A DNA stretch of 18,697 nt. Origin: Bacillota bacterium (lineage in GTDB: Bacteria; Bacillota; Peptococcia; Peptococcales; Peptococcaceae). Position 1 is the first letter of the stretch. Each line of letters begins with the position of its first letter. Below the pieces are notes generated by a model, which saw nothing but the letters and a program-made list of their open reading frames with translations, was not told the origin of the DNA and made no database searches. Below, piece by piece: positions 6,522 through 17,204 of this stretch. The DNA lies in contig JAEZVS010000069.1 of the NCBI GenBank assembly GCA_023443145.1, positions 1 to 18,697 on the forward strand, written 5' to 3'. Made by a program: the position numbers and the translations under genes.

Positions 6522-8495
6522 ATGGCGGATTTTCAATTGGTCAGCAATTTTAAGCCTACAGGGGATCAGCCGAAGGCCATCGATCAATTGATGGAGGGGC
6601 TTCATCTGGGCTATCCCAAGCAAACGCTGTTGGGCGTAACCGGCAGCGGAAAAACCTTCACCATGGCCAACATCATTGCCCGCGCCAATCGGCCGGCGCT
6701 GATTTTAGAACCCAATAAGACGCTGGCGGCTCAGCTTTACAGTGAGTTTAAATCATTTTTCCCGCACAATGCGGTGGAATATTTTGTGAGCTATTACGAT
6801 TATTATCAGCCGGAAGCCTATGTGGCATCCAGCGATGTTTACATTGAAAAAGATGCCCAAATCAACGAAGAAATAGAAAAATTGCGCCACAGCGCCACCG
6901 CTTCTCTTTTAGAGCGGCGGGATGTGATCATTATTGCGTCGGTTTCCTGCATATACGGTTTGGGCTCGCCGGATTTTTACCGCCACCAGGTGATCAACTT
7001 GCGTGTGGGTCAAGAGGTGGATCGGGATCAAGTGTTGAACAAGCTGGTGGAAAACCAGTATGAGCGCAACGACGTGGATTTTCATCGCGGTACTTTTCGG
7101 GTACGGGGAGATGTGCTCGATGTGCTGCCGGCGTCTATGAGCGAGCGGCTCATTCGCATTGAGTTTTTTGGAGATGAGATTGACCGCATCAGCGAGGTGG
7201 AGGCGGTCAGCGGAAAGACAGTGGGCCTTCGTGAGCACGTGGCCATCTATCCCAATAGTCACTATGTGACCGCGCCCGACTATTTACCGGTGGCCATACG
7301 GGAAATTGAAGCCGAGATGGCGGAACAGGTAAAGTATTTTGAAAGCCGAAATAAGCTCATAGAGGCTCAGCGCATTGCCCAGCGCACCCGCTACGACATG
7401 GAGATGTTGCGTGAAGTGGGCATTTGCTCAGGCGTGGAAAACTATTCGCGCCCTCTGGCCGGGCGGCCGCCGGGCTCCACCCCGTACACCCTGTTGGATT
7501 TTTTTCCGGAGGATTTCATCACCTTTATTGACGAAAGCCATGTGGCGGTGCCTCAAGTGGGCGGGATGTATGCCGGTGACCGTTCCCGCAAAGAAAATTT
7601 GGTGAACTACGGTTTCCGCCTGCCTTCGGCGCTGGACAACCGCCCCTTGCAGTTTGATGAATTTGAAGCACGCGTGCATCAGACCATCTATGTGTCGGCC
7701 ACGCCGGGACCTTACGAAAACGAACACAGCATGCAAACGGTGGAGCAGATCATTCGGCCCACCGGTCTTTTAGACCCTAAAATTGAGGTGCGCCCCATCT
7801 TCGGTCAAATTGACGATTTGATGGATGAAATCCGCATGCGTGCGGTGCGTGATGAGCGCGTGCTGGTGACCACGCTCACCAAGCGCATGGCGGAAGATCT
7901 GACCGATTATCTGGCCAATGCCGGCATTCGGGTGCGTTATTTACACAGCGAAGTCAAAACCTTGGAGCGTATGGAGATTTTACGAGACTTGCGCTTGGGC
8001 GCCTTTGATGTATTGGTGGGCATCAACCTCTTGCGGGAGGGGCTGGACTTACCGGAAGTTTCGCTGGTGGCCATTTTGGATGCAGACAAAGAAGGCTTTT
8101 TGCGCAGCGAACGCTCCATGATTCAGACGGTGGGGCGCGCGGCCCGCAACGCCAATGGTCATGTCATCATGTATGCGGATCACATCACCGGTTCAATGCA
8201 GCGCACCATCGATGAAACCCGGCGGCGCCGCGACATTCAAAAGGCTTATAACGAGGCCCACGGCATCCGGCCTGAAACCATCAAAAAAGCGGTGGCCGAT
8301 CACATTCAGGCCACCAAAGCCGTAGCGGAAGAAGCGCGTCCTCATTTGAGCCGAGAAGTGCCCTTAGATGCCCGCGGACGGCGCCAACATGTACAAATCT
8401 TACAAAAAGCCATGCGAGAAGCGGCCAAAAATCTGGAATTTGAAATTGCAGCCGAACTGCGCGACGAGATACGACGCATTGAGGCCATGACATAA
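6522..8495 (+). CDS. uvrB: Excinuclease ABC subunit UvrB
   Basis: This is the damage-verifying helicase-like subunit of nucleotide excision repair, loaded on DNA by UvrA and then recruiting UvrC. It is 657 residues, the normal length. The Walker A motif GVTGSGKT is at 38-45 (K44). The damage-gripping beta-hairpin with [10 protein letters not shown] is at 91-100. The DESH helicase box lies near residue 340, followed by motifs QTVGRAARN and [15 protein letters not shown] in the second helicase lobe. The C-terminal UVR coiled coil that binds UvrC ends the protein ([19 protein letters not shown]). The ATG follows AAGGAGGGG closely. It is the first gene of a uvrBA operon, with uvrA 14 nt downstream. 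No convincing sigma-A promoter or LexA box of the CGAAC-N4-GTTCG type was found upstream. Confidence 0.98.
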   Translation: MADFQLVSNFKPTGDQPKAIDQLMEGLHLGYPKQTLLGVTGSGKTFTMANIIARANRPALILEPNKTLAAQLYSEFKSFFPHNAVEYFVSYYDYYQPEAYVASSDVYIEKDAQINEEIEKLRHSATASLLERRDVIIIASVSCIYGLGSPDFYRHQVINLRVGQEVDRDQVLNKLVENQYERNDVDFHRGTFRVRGDVLDVLPASMSERLIRIEFFGDEIDRISEVEAVSGKTVGLREHVAIYPNSHYVTAPDYLPVAIREIEAEMAEQVKYFESRNKLIEAQRIAQRTRYDMEMLREVGICSGVENYSRPLAGRPPGSTPYTLLDFFPEDFITFIDESHVAVPQVGGMYAGDRSRKENLVNYGFRLPSALDNRPLQFDEFEARVHQTIYVSATPGPYENEHSMQTVEQIIRPTGLLDPKIEVRPIFGQIDDLMDEIRMRAVRDERVLVTTLTKRMAEDLTDYLANAGIRVRYLHSEVKTLERMEILRDLRLGAFDVLVGINLLREGLDLPEVSLVAILDADKEGFLRSERSMIQTVGRAARNANGHVIMYADHITGSMQRTIDETRRRRDIQKAYNEAHGIRPETIKKAVADHIQATKAVAEEARPHLSREVPLDARGRRQHVQILQKAMREAAKNLEFEIAAELRDEIRRIEAMT

Positions 8496-8509
8496 AGACG
8501 GAGGAAAGT

Positions 8510-11344
<2,835 letters not shown>

Positions 11345-11389
11345 AGGAGCGGATGCTGTAAAAACGGCATCCCTAAAGGTCGGATATGT

Positions 11390-11426
11390 AAAAAGCCCGC
11401 GACAGATGTTGTGTCGCGGGCTTTTT
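11390..11426. terminator. Bidirectional Rho-independent terminator
   Basis: The perfect 15-bp arms AAAAAGCCCGCGACA (11390-11404) and TGTCGCGGGCTTTTT (11412-11426) enclose a 7-nt loop. The hairpin ends uvrA on the plus strand and the arginine operon on the minus strand, 20 nt after the argD stop codon. A weaker 6-bp hairpin, GGATGC/GCATCC, precedes it at 11351-11372. Confidence 0.93.
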
Positions 11427-11445
11427 GTGTGCAATCCGCTGGGGA

Positions 11446-12615
11446 CTATTCATCGATGGCGGTTTTTAAGAGGGCCAGACCTTCTTGGATATCTTGTTCC
11501 GAAATATTTAACGGCGGCAGCAGACGGATTTTATCTTTAGCGGTGAGGACCAGAAGGCCCAGCTCCTGGGCACGTGCCAGCACCTGAGCAGGGGTCTTGT
11601 CTTTTAGTCGGAGGCCCATCATCAAGCCCAACTGGCTGATTTCCGCAATGCCTTCGATGTCTTCCAGAAGTGAGGAAAAGAGGGCGGCTTTGGCGTTGAT
11701 TTTATCCATAAAGGCGGGATGACTGATGCGTTCCAGCACCACCAAGGCGCCGGCACAGATGGCGGGATTGCCGCCGAAAGTGGAGCCGTGAGACCCGGGA
11801 CCCAGCACATCTTTTACACGCTCCGTGGCCAAGCAACAGCCGATGGGCAAGCCGGCGCCCAGTCCCTTGGCCAAAGTGGCGATGTCGGGAACGATGCCCG
11901 CGTGCTCAAAGGCAAACAGTTTGCCGGTGCGGCCGATGCCCGTTTGTACTTCGTCGGAAATCAGGAGCAGATCGTTTTCTCGACAGAGAGTGGCCGCAGC
12001 CTGCAAATAGCTTTTGTCCAGCACGTTCACGCCGCCTTCACCTTGTACGCATTCCACCATCACCGCGCAGGTGGCGGGACCGACGGCCCGACGCAGGGCG
12101 TTGATGTCGCCGGCAGGCACATAGCGGAATCCGGGCGCCAGAGGCGCAAAAGTAGGGTGCATGGCGGTTTGACCGGTGGCGGCTAAAGTACCCAAAGTGC
12201 GGCCATGGAAAGAATCCACCATGGTGATGATTTCATGGCGGCCTTCGCCATAGCGGTCGTAGCTGTACTTGCGGGCCAGCTTGATGGCGCTTTCATTGGC
12301 TTCTGCACCGCTGTTGACAAAGAGGGCGGCGCTGAAAGGAGACACATCGGCCAATTTTTCGGCCAGACGAATGGCGGGGGCGGTGAGATAAAGATTCGAG
12401 GCATGCTGCAACGTTTCCAACTGGCTGACCACCGCTTGAATCCACTCGTCGTCGCAAAAGCCCAAGGCGTTGACACCGATACCGGAGGTGAAATCAATGT
12501 AAGTGCGGCCGTCTTCATCAATAACGGAGGCGCCGCTGCCTTTGGCCAGAACCAGATCCTGAGGTTTGTAATTGGGCATAAGATGGGCCTGATAGGCCTC
12601 GCGCAGGTTTTTCAT
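11446..12615 (-). CDS. argD: Acetylornithine aminotransferase
   Basis: This PLP enzyme converts N-acetylglutamate semialdehyde to N-acetylornithine with glutamate as amino donor. The product is 389 residues from the ATG at 12615, which lies 8 nt behind AAGGAG (12624-12629); a TTG at 12621 is too close. The class III aminotransferase marks are present: NSGAEANESAIK (101-112), SFHGRT (135-140), ISDEVQTGIGRTG with the PLP-pyridine Asp at D221, and the Schiff-base Lys K250 in TLAKGLGAGLPIG. Related ornithine or succinylornithine transaminases look similar, but the argC-J-B neighbours settle the call. The argB stop codon is 13 nt upstream, and the ribosome binding site directly follows it. It is the last gene of the operon. 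Confidence 0.96.
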   Translation of the reverse strand: MKNLREAYQAHLMPNYKPQDLVLAKGSGASVIDEDGRTYIDFTSGIGVNALGFCDDEWIQAVVSQLETLQHASNLYLTAPAIRLAEKLADVSPFSAALFVNSGAEANESAIKLARKYSYDRYGEGRHEIITMVDSFHGRTLGTLAATGQTAMHPTFAPLAPGFRYVPAGDINALRRAVGPATCAVMVECVQGEGGVNVLDKSYLQAAATLCRENDLLLISDEVQTGIGRTGKLFAFEHAGIVPDIATLAKGLGAGLPIGCCLATERVKDVLGPGSHGSTFGGNPAICAGALVVLERISHPAFMDKINAKAALFSSLLEDIEGIAEISQLGLMMGLRLKDKTPAQVLARAQELGLLVLTAKDKIRLLPPLNISEQDIQEGLALLKTAIDE

Positions 12616-12628
12616 AGTCAATCTCCTT

Positions 12629-13483
12629 TTAATACACCATCGTGCCGATGCCGTCGTCGCTTAAAAGTTCCAATAAGATGGCGTGATCCAAGGTGCCGTC
12701 TAAGATATGGGCCTGCCGCACACCGCCGGAGAGCGCATCCAGACAGCAGTTTATTTTGGGAATCATGCCGCCGGACAAAATGCCCGATTGGATGAGTTCT
12801 GAGATGTCGTCACGCTGAATCACTGAGATAAGACTTTCCGGGTCGGTTTTATCGCGAAGGACGCCGCGCACATCGGTCATGATGATGAGCTTTTCGGCGC
12901 CGCAGCGGGCGGCAATCTGAGCCGCCGCATGATCTGCATTGATGTTGTAAATCCGGCCGTTTTCACCGGCAGCCAGAGAGGCGATGATGGTGATGTAGCC
13001 GGCGGCCAAGGCGTCGTTTATAAGGGTGCAGTCCACCTGGGTGATGTCGCCTACGTGGCCCAAATCAACCGGGCCGCGGCGTTTTTCTGCGCGGAGCAGG
13101 CCGCCGTCCAGGCCGCAGATGCCCAAGGCGCGCCCGCCGGCGGCGCCCACGGCATTGACCAGCCGCTTGTTCACGGTGCCGGCCAACACCTGTTGGCACA
13201 CCTCAATGGTGACGTCGTCGGTGACGCGCAGTCCGTCTTCAAAACGGCTTTTGTGGCCGATTTTTTGGAGCGCTTCGGTGATGAAGGGCCCGCCGCCGTG
13301 TACGAGCACCAGACGAATGCCCATCAAATCCAAAAGCAGCAAGTCCTTCATGACAGACGCCATGAGACTTGGGCTTTGCATGGCTCCGCCGCCGTATTTG
13401 ACGACGATGGTGCGGCCTGAAAATTTTTGTATATAAGGAATGGCCTGTACGAGCACTTCGGCCCGTTGGGCGGCACTTAACAT
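12629..13483 (-). CDS. argB: N-acetylglutamate kinase
   Basis: The enzyme phosphorylates N-acetylglutamate with ATP, the second step of arginine synthesis. It is 284 residues, the usual length. The amino acid kinase fold is marked by VVKYGGGAM (K29), the phosphate loop HGGGPFI (62-68), and the Gly-rich SGGMIPK near residue 240, all characteristic of ArgB. The start ATG has only a weak purine-rich ribosome binding site (GAAAGAAG, about 8-10 nt away), in contrast to the strong sites of the other arg genes. It lies 89 nt after argJ and 13 nt before argD. In many bacteria this enzyme is feedback-inhibited by arginine; the sequence was not examined closely enough to decide that here. Confidence 0.96.
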   Translation of the reverse strand: MLSAAQRAEVLVQAIPYIQKFSGRTIVVKYGGGAMQSPSLMASVMKDLLLLDLMGIRLVLVHGGGPFITEALQKIGHKSRFEDGLRVTDDVTIEVCQQVLAGTVNKRLVNAVGAAGGRALGICGLDGGLLRAEKRRGPVDLGHVGDITQVDCTLINDALAAGYITIIASLAAGENGRIYNINADHAAAQIAARCGAEKLIIMTDVRGVLRDKTDPESLISVIQRDDISELIQSGILSGGMIPKINCCLDALSGGVRQAHILDGTLDHAILLELLSDDGIGTMVY

Positions 13484-13572
13484 GATGATCGCTTCTTTCT
13501 ATGTTTTTTCTGAGGATGGGCAAAAGAAGCCCTTCCATGGGAAACAGACAATGGCGCTTAGGCCGAAGCCCT

Positions 13573-14799
13573 TTAAGATCGGTAGTCGGCGTTGATGTGG
13601 ACGTAATCGCAGGAAAGGTCACAGCCATAGGCGATGGCCGCACCGTTGCCTTCCGCAAGGTTCAGCTGAATGATCACCTCAAAGGCGCTCATGATTTGAG
13701 CGGCCAACGCCTCATCAAAGTCCAGCCCCATGCCGTGTTCAGAGACCTGCACCGTTCCCTGATCCGACGAGAGACGGATCGTGGTCTGTGTGGGATCAAA
13801 GGGGATGCCGCTGTAGCCGGCAGCCGCCAAAATGCGGCCCCAGTTGGCGTCTTCGCCGTGTACGGCCGTCTTCACCAGAGGCGACGCGGCAATGGCTTTG
13901 GCAATAGTTTGGGCGTCTTTTTCGTCGGCGGCACCTTTCACCTCAACGGTGATCAAATGATGGGCACCTTCGCCGGCGCCGGCAATCAGACGGGCCAGAT
14001 GGCGGCACAGCGTCTCCAGAGCAGTGTAAAAGGCGTCGTAGTGCGCGTTTTTCTCTTGAATGAGGGGATGGCCGGCCAGAGCGTTGGCCAGGAGAAAGAC
14101 GGTGTCGTTGGTGGACGTATCGCCATCCACCGACACCATGTTGAAGGTGCGGGCTGTGGCGGCGGAAAGAGCTTCTTGCAGCATTGCGGCGCTGATGTTG
14201 GCATCGGTGGTGAGAAAACAGAGCATGGTGCCCATATTGGGGGCGATCATGCCGCTGCCTTTGGCTGCCGCGCCGATGGTGACGGTGGCGCCGTCAATTT
14301 CCAGCGACACCGAAGCGGACTTGGCTTCGGTGTCGGTGGTCATAATGGCGCGGGCCACTGCAGGGCCGTGGGCTGCATCCAACCGCTCTGTCAGCGCCGG
14401 CAGGGCTTGCGCAATGGGCGTCAGAGAAAGGGTCTGGCCGATGACGCCGGTGGATGCAACCAACACGTCATCAACGGGCAGCGCCAGATGATGGGCCGTT
14501 TGCCGGCACATGCCCAGGGCCACTTCGTGGGCGGTGGGGGTGGCACAGTTGGCATTGCCGCTGTTGGCAATGACGGCTTGAGCTTTGCCGGTGGCGCTGT
14601 GCATCTTGGATATCTGGACCGGTGCGGCCTGTACGGCATTTTTGGTGTAGACCGCCGCCGCCGCGGCGCGCACGTCGGAAACAATTAAAGCCAGATCGTC
14701 ACGGGTATCATGACCGCGGCGAATACCGACAGAGGCGGTGGCGGCGCGAAAACCGCGGGGAGAGCAGACGTGGCCTTGTATATTAATGGACGGGATCAT
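13573..14799 (-). CDS. argJ: Glutamate N-acetyltransferase ArgJ
   Basis: ArgJ moves the acetyl group from N-acetylornithine to glutamate (and in bifunctional forms also uses acetyl-CoA), closing the acetyl cycle. The product is 408 residues from the ATG at 14799, 4 nt behind AAGGAGG (14804-14810); an ATG at 14844 gives an unsupported 15-residue extension. The protein is made as a precursor that cuts itself before a conserved Thr. The motif here is KGSGMIAPNMGTMLCFLTTDA (180-200), with the nucleophile T191. The residue before it is Gly (G190) where Ala is usual. Other family marks include IANSGNANC (78-85), ASTGVIG (115-121) and HGEDANWGRI. The second gene of the operon, it is separated from argC by 100 nt containing a hairpin. 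Confidence 0.96.
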   Translation of the reverse strand: MIPSINIQGHVCSPRGFRAATASVGIRRGHDTRDDLALIVSDVRAAAAAVYTKNAVQAAPVQISKMHSATGKAQAVIANSGNANCATPTAHEVALGMCRQTAHHLALPVDDVLVASTGVIGQTLSLTPIAQALPALTERLDAAHGPAVARAIMTTDTEAKSASVSLEIDGATVTIGAAAKGSGMIAPNMGTMLCFLTTDANISAAMLQEALSAATARTFNMVSVDGDTSTNDTVFLLANALAGHPLIQEKNAHYDAFYTALETLCRHLARLIAGAGEGAHHLITVEVKGAADEKDAQTIAKAIAASPLVKTAVHGEDANWGRILAAAGYSGIPFDPTQTTIRLSSDQGTVQVSEHGMGLDFDEALAAQIMSAFEVIIQLNLAEGNGAAIAYGCDLSCDYVHINADYRS

Positions 14800-14860
14800 G
14801 GTTCCTCCTTTGGTCAAAGGCATTGGTTCGATCGGTGCGGGCACAAACGAAATGTTTCAT

Positions 14861-14891
14861 AGAAAGGGTCAAACGGCTTTTTGCCCTTTCT
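14861..14891 (-). other. Intercistronic hairpin between argC and argJ
   Basis: The perfect 8-bp inverted repeat AGAAAGGG (14861-14868) and CCCTTTCT (14884-14891) has a 15-nt loop. It sits in the 100-nt gap between argC and argJ. There is no U-tract after it on the minus strand, so it may be a processing or stabilising structure and not a terminator. Confidence 0.45.
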
Positions 14892-14899
14892 GCCGGTTT

Positions 14900-15934
14900 T
14901 TAAAAGGCAGGGGGGACATTGAGCAGACCGGTGGTTTCGTCCAGACCGAAGACGATGTTCATGTTCTGGACGGCTTGACCGGCGGCGCCTTTCACCATGT
15001 TGTCAATGGCAGAGACAGTGATCACGGTGTTGGTGTGATGGTCGAAATGGATAGAGACATCCGTCAGATTAGAGTAGCGAACCGAGGCGATGTTGGCAAC
15101 GGCGCCGTCAGGCAGCACACGCACAAATGGTTCGTCATGATAATATTGCTCAAAAAGATTGTGCAGCGCCTGAGCGGTACGGGCGTTGGCTAAGGTCATG
15201 TAGCAGGTGGCTAAAATGCCGCGGTTCACCGGAATCAGATGGGGGACAAAAGTCACTTCGGTGATTTGGCCGGCAATTTTGGTGAGGGTTTGCTCCATTT
15301 CGGGGGTGTGGCGGTGACAGGCGATGTTGTAAGGATGGCAGCCTTCGTTGATGACAGGAAAGTGGGTGGTGTCTGAAAGGCCGCGCCCGGCACCGGTGAT
15401 GCCGCTTTTGCAGTCACAGATGATGGGGTAATCCGCCAGCCAGTGGTGAGCCAATAGGGGCGCCACTGCCATGGGTACAGCGGTGGTGTAGCAGCCGGGA
15501 TTGGCAATGAGCCGTGCGGTCTTGATTTCGTCTCGGAAAAATTCAGGCATGCCGTAAACAGCCTGGGCGTGTAGGTTGGGGTCGGCAAAACGGCCGCCGT
15601 ACCATTCCTGATATTCATTTTCATCTTTTAAGCGGAAATCGGCGCCCAAGTCGATGAACACCTTGCCGGCGGCGAGGGTATCGGCGGCGATTTTCTGGCT
15701 GAGACCATGGGGAAGCGCCGCAAAGACCACGTCGCTTTTTTCGATGACGGCGTCTTGATCGCCGCAAATGACATTGGTGAACGCACGATAAGACGGATAA
15801 ACATCGGATAGGGCCTGCCCTTCAAAGGACACCGAGCTGGCCGCCACAATTTCGGTTTGCGGATGGCCCAGTAAAATCCGCGCCAATTCGGCGCCTGCGT
15901 AGCCGGTGACACCAATTATGCCTGCTTTAATCAT
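14900..15934 (-). CDS. argC: N-acetyl-gamma-glutamyl-phosphate reductase
   Basis: The enzyme reduces N-acetylglutamyl phosphate to the semialdehyde with NADPH, the third step of arginine synthesis. The product is 344 residues from the ATG at 15934, 7 nt behind AAGGAGG (15942-15948). The upstream in-frame extension to 16012 would include the promoter and is rejected. The NADP-binding loop GVTGYAG is at 8-14; the catalytic Cys is C148 in ANPGCYTT; CKSGITGAGRG and the His-containing HRHTPEM motif follow as in the family. It is the first gene of the argC-J-B-D operon, directly behind a strong promoter with ARG-box-like operators. Confidence 0.97.
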   Translation of the reverse strand: MIKAGIIGVTGYAGAELARILLGHPQTEIVAASSVSFEGQALSDVYPSYRAFTNVICGDQDAVIEKSDVVFAALPHGLSQKIAADTLAAGKVFIDLGADFRLKDENEYQEWYGGRFADPNLHAQAVYGMPEFFRDEIKTARLIANPGCYTTAVPMAVAPLLAHHWLADYPIICDCKSGITGAGRGLSDTTHFPVINEGCHPYNIACHRHTPEMEQTLTKIAGQITEVTFVPHLIPVNRGILATCYMTLANARTAQALHNLFEQYYHDEPFVRVLPDGAVANIASVRYSNLTDVSIHFDHHTNTVITVSAIDNMVKGAAGQAVQNMNIVFGLDETTGLLNVPPAF

Positions 15935-15969
15935 AAGGAGACCTCCTTGTCGTTTCACGGGTTTTGTAT

Positions 15970-15999
15970 ATTCTACAACCGGAATGTGAATAAAGTCAA
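15970..15999 (-). promoter_or_regulatory. Promoter of the argCJBD operon
   Basis: On the minus strand, a -35 TTGACT (15994-15999) and a -10 TAGAAT (15970-15975) are 18 bp apart; each matches consensus at 5 of 6. The upstream side is A-tract rich. An imperfect ARG-box-like sequence covers the -35. Confidence 0.8.
15987..15998. promoter_or_regulatory. Imperfect ARG box overlapping the arg -35 region
   Basis: TGAATAAAGTCA (plus strand) has a perfect left half of the AhrC/ArgR operator TGAATAAAAATTCA and a degenerate right half with two bases missing. It overlaps the -35 and spacer of the arg promoter, where repressor binding would block RNA polymerase. It is a moderate match, made more credible by the perfect box upstream. 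Confidence 0.45.
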
Positions 16000-16001
16000 G
16001 T

Positions 16002-16024
16002 AAATTATGCAAAATTATGCAAAA
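16002..16024. repeat. Tandem 10-bp repeat upstream of the arg promoter
   Basis: The unit AAATTATGCA occurs twice in tandem (16002-16011 and 16012-16021), followed by AAA. It lies directly upstream of the arg -35. The 10-bp period puts AT-rich tracts on one face of the helix, so it may act as an UP-like element or bend the DNA. Confidence 0.6.
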
Positions 16025-16072
16025 AAGAAGGGATTAAAAAACGAAAAACAAGGAATATAATCTGAATCAGCG

Positions 16073-16086
16073 TGAATAAAAATTCA
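16073..16086. promoter_or_regulatory. Perfect ARG box (AhrC/ArgR operator)
   Basis: TGAATAAAAATTCA is a perfect 5-4-5 palindromic ARG box, like that described for Bacillus AhrC and Escherichia coli ArgR. It sits about 80 bp upstream of the arg -35 and about 87 bp from the imperfect box there. No argR gene is in the window. The match is seen directly; regulation by arginine is inferred. Confidence 0.8.
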
Positions 16087-16142
16087 GAACAGCGATATTA
16101 AAGAGCACCGGAACGGCGACGTGTTGTTTTTTGTCATTTTGC

Positions 16143-16172
16143 AAAAAAATCCGCCCGTAGGCGGAGATTTTT
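16143..16172 (-). terminator. Terminator of the FAH-family gene
   Basis: The stem CCGCC (16151-16155) and GGCGG (16160-16164), with a 4-nt loop, is flanked by A7 on the left. On the minus strand it gives a GC stem followed by seven T residues, starting at the stop codon of the gene. The flanking A and T tracts make it partly usable in the other direction. Confidence 0.8.
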
Positions 16173-17031
16173 AGCGAATGAGGGTTTCCAAGACGCCAAT
16201 ATGTTCAATTTCGGCACGCACCACATCACCGGGTTTCAAATAGCGCGGCGGATCAAAACCGGCGCCCACACCGGAAGGCGTGCCTGTGAGGATCACATCT
16301 CCGGGGCGCAGCGTGGTGCCGCGGGAAATATCCGAGATAATGTAAGGAATATCGAAAATAAATTGCTCGGTGTTGCCGTCTTGCCGCAGCTCACCGTTTA
16401 CGTGGCAGGTGACGCGCAGTGCCGGCGGCTCTTCAATATCGTGGCGGCTGACGATAACGGGCCCGAAGCCGCAAAATCCGTCAATGCTTTTGCCGCGGAA
16501 CCACTGGTTGTGTGCGCTTTGTAATTCGCGAGCTGAAAAATCGTTTCCGATGCTGTAGCCGAAAATGTGGTCGAAAGCATCTTCCGGGGCAATGTCCTTA
16601 CCGCCGCGGCCAATGATGACCGCAAGCTCGGCCTCATAATCCACCGCCTGTGACGGCCCGTTGCTGATGGTGAGAATATCGCCGTCACCGGTGAAGCGAT
16701 CCACCATTTTTGAAAAGTAGATGGGCACTTCCGGAGGACGGAAGGTGTCGTTGGCCAGGTTTTTTACTTCATTTACGTGGGCCAGATAATTTTTGCCCAA
16801 ACAAATGACGTTGCGCAGTGCGCGAGGAAACGGCGCTTCAAAGTGCACATCGTTTAAAGCAATTTCCGGCGCACGCGCCAGCAGATCATCCATATCCAAT
16901 GTCTCGGCAACTTCGACAAAGGCCAAGAGATCTTTGGGGGCGCCATCCACCAAATTAAGCATGTGTATGATGCCGTGTTCAAGGACACCGTAGCCGATAC
17001 GTCCCTCGTGGCTGAAACTTGCGAATATCAT
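16171..17031 (-). CDS. Fumarylacetoacetate hydrolase-family protein
   Basis: The product is 286 residues from the ATG at 17031, which lies 7 nt behind AAGGAGG (17039-17045); the ATG at 17037 is only 1 nt from it. The C-terminal 210 residues form the FAH catalytic domain: ICLGKNYLAHVNE (77-88), PIYFSKMVDRFTG, the metal ligands E133 and E135 in DYEAELAVIIG, D164 in GNDFSARELQ, then RGKSIDGFCGFGP and LTGTPSGVG. These bind Mg or Mn and cleave or decarboxylate beta-diketo or oxaloacetate-like acids. Family members include oxaloacetate decarboxylases, acylpyruvases and ring-cleavage enzymes of aromatic breakdown. No pathway genes are adjacent, so the substrate is open. It is monocistronic, with its own promoter and terminator. 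Confidence 0.93.
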   Translation of the reverse strand: MIFASFSHEGRIGYGVLEHGIIHMLNLVDGAPKDLLAFVEVAETLDMDDLLARAPEIALNDVHFEAPFPRALRNVICLGKNYLAHVNEVKNLANDTFRPPEVPIYFSKMVDRFTGDGDILTISNGPSQAVDYEAELAVIIGRGGKDIAPEDAFDHIFGYSIGNDFSARELQSAHNQWFRGKSIDGFCGFGPVIVSRHDIEEPPALRVTCHVNGELRQDGNTEQFIFDIPYIISDISRGTTLRPGDVILTGTPSGVGAGFDPPRYLKPGDVVRAEIEHIGVLETLIR

Positions 17032-17059
17032 GCGCATACCTCCTTGATTCTATTTTTTC

Positions 17060-17089
17060 AGTATAACTTATGAAAGCCTGTAGCTGCAA
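17060..17089 (-). promoter_or_regulatory. Promoter of the FAH-family gene
   Basis: On the minus strand, a -35 TTGCAG (17084-17089) and a -10 TATACT (17060-17065) are 18 bp apart, about 15 bp ahead of the ribosome binding site. It points away from the promoter of the secreted Ig-like protein. Confidence 0.7.
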
Positions 17090-17165
17090 GAACAACTTCC
17101 CACGTCTGCTGCCTGTAATTTTAAGAATTTTGTTGTTTTTGTACAAGCCCTTTGCCTTAGAAATA

Positions 17166-17174
17166 TGATATAAT
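17166..17174 (+). promoter_or_regulatory. Extended -10 promoter of the secreted Ig/stalk protein
   Basis: A perfect TATAAT (17169-17174) is preceded by TGA, giving the extended -10 form. No good -35 lies 16-18 bp upstream. The strong ribosome binding site AAGGAGG (17192-17198) follows at a sensible distance, and the start codon is at 17205. Confidence 0.7.
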
Positions 17175-17204
17175 GACAGGAGAAAATATTTAAGGAGGAT
17201 TCGT

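Noticed and set aside
6264..6623. N-terminal extension of mntP to 6623
   Set aside because: It would cover the mntP promoter and the start of uvrB, shows no membrane character, and the GTG at 6263 has an ideal ribosome binding site.
13501..14688. Long plus-strand reading frame opposite argJ
   Set aside because: It is very rich in Gly, His and Arg, as expected of the opposite strand of a GC-rich gene, and ArgJ is certain on the minus strand.
15935..16012. N-terminal extension of argC
   Set aside because: It would include the arg promoter and ribosome binding site. The start at 15934 gives the standard N terminus MIKAGIIGVTGYAG.
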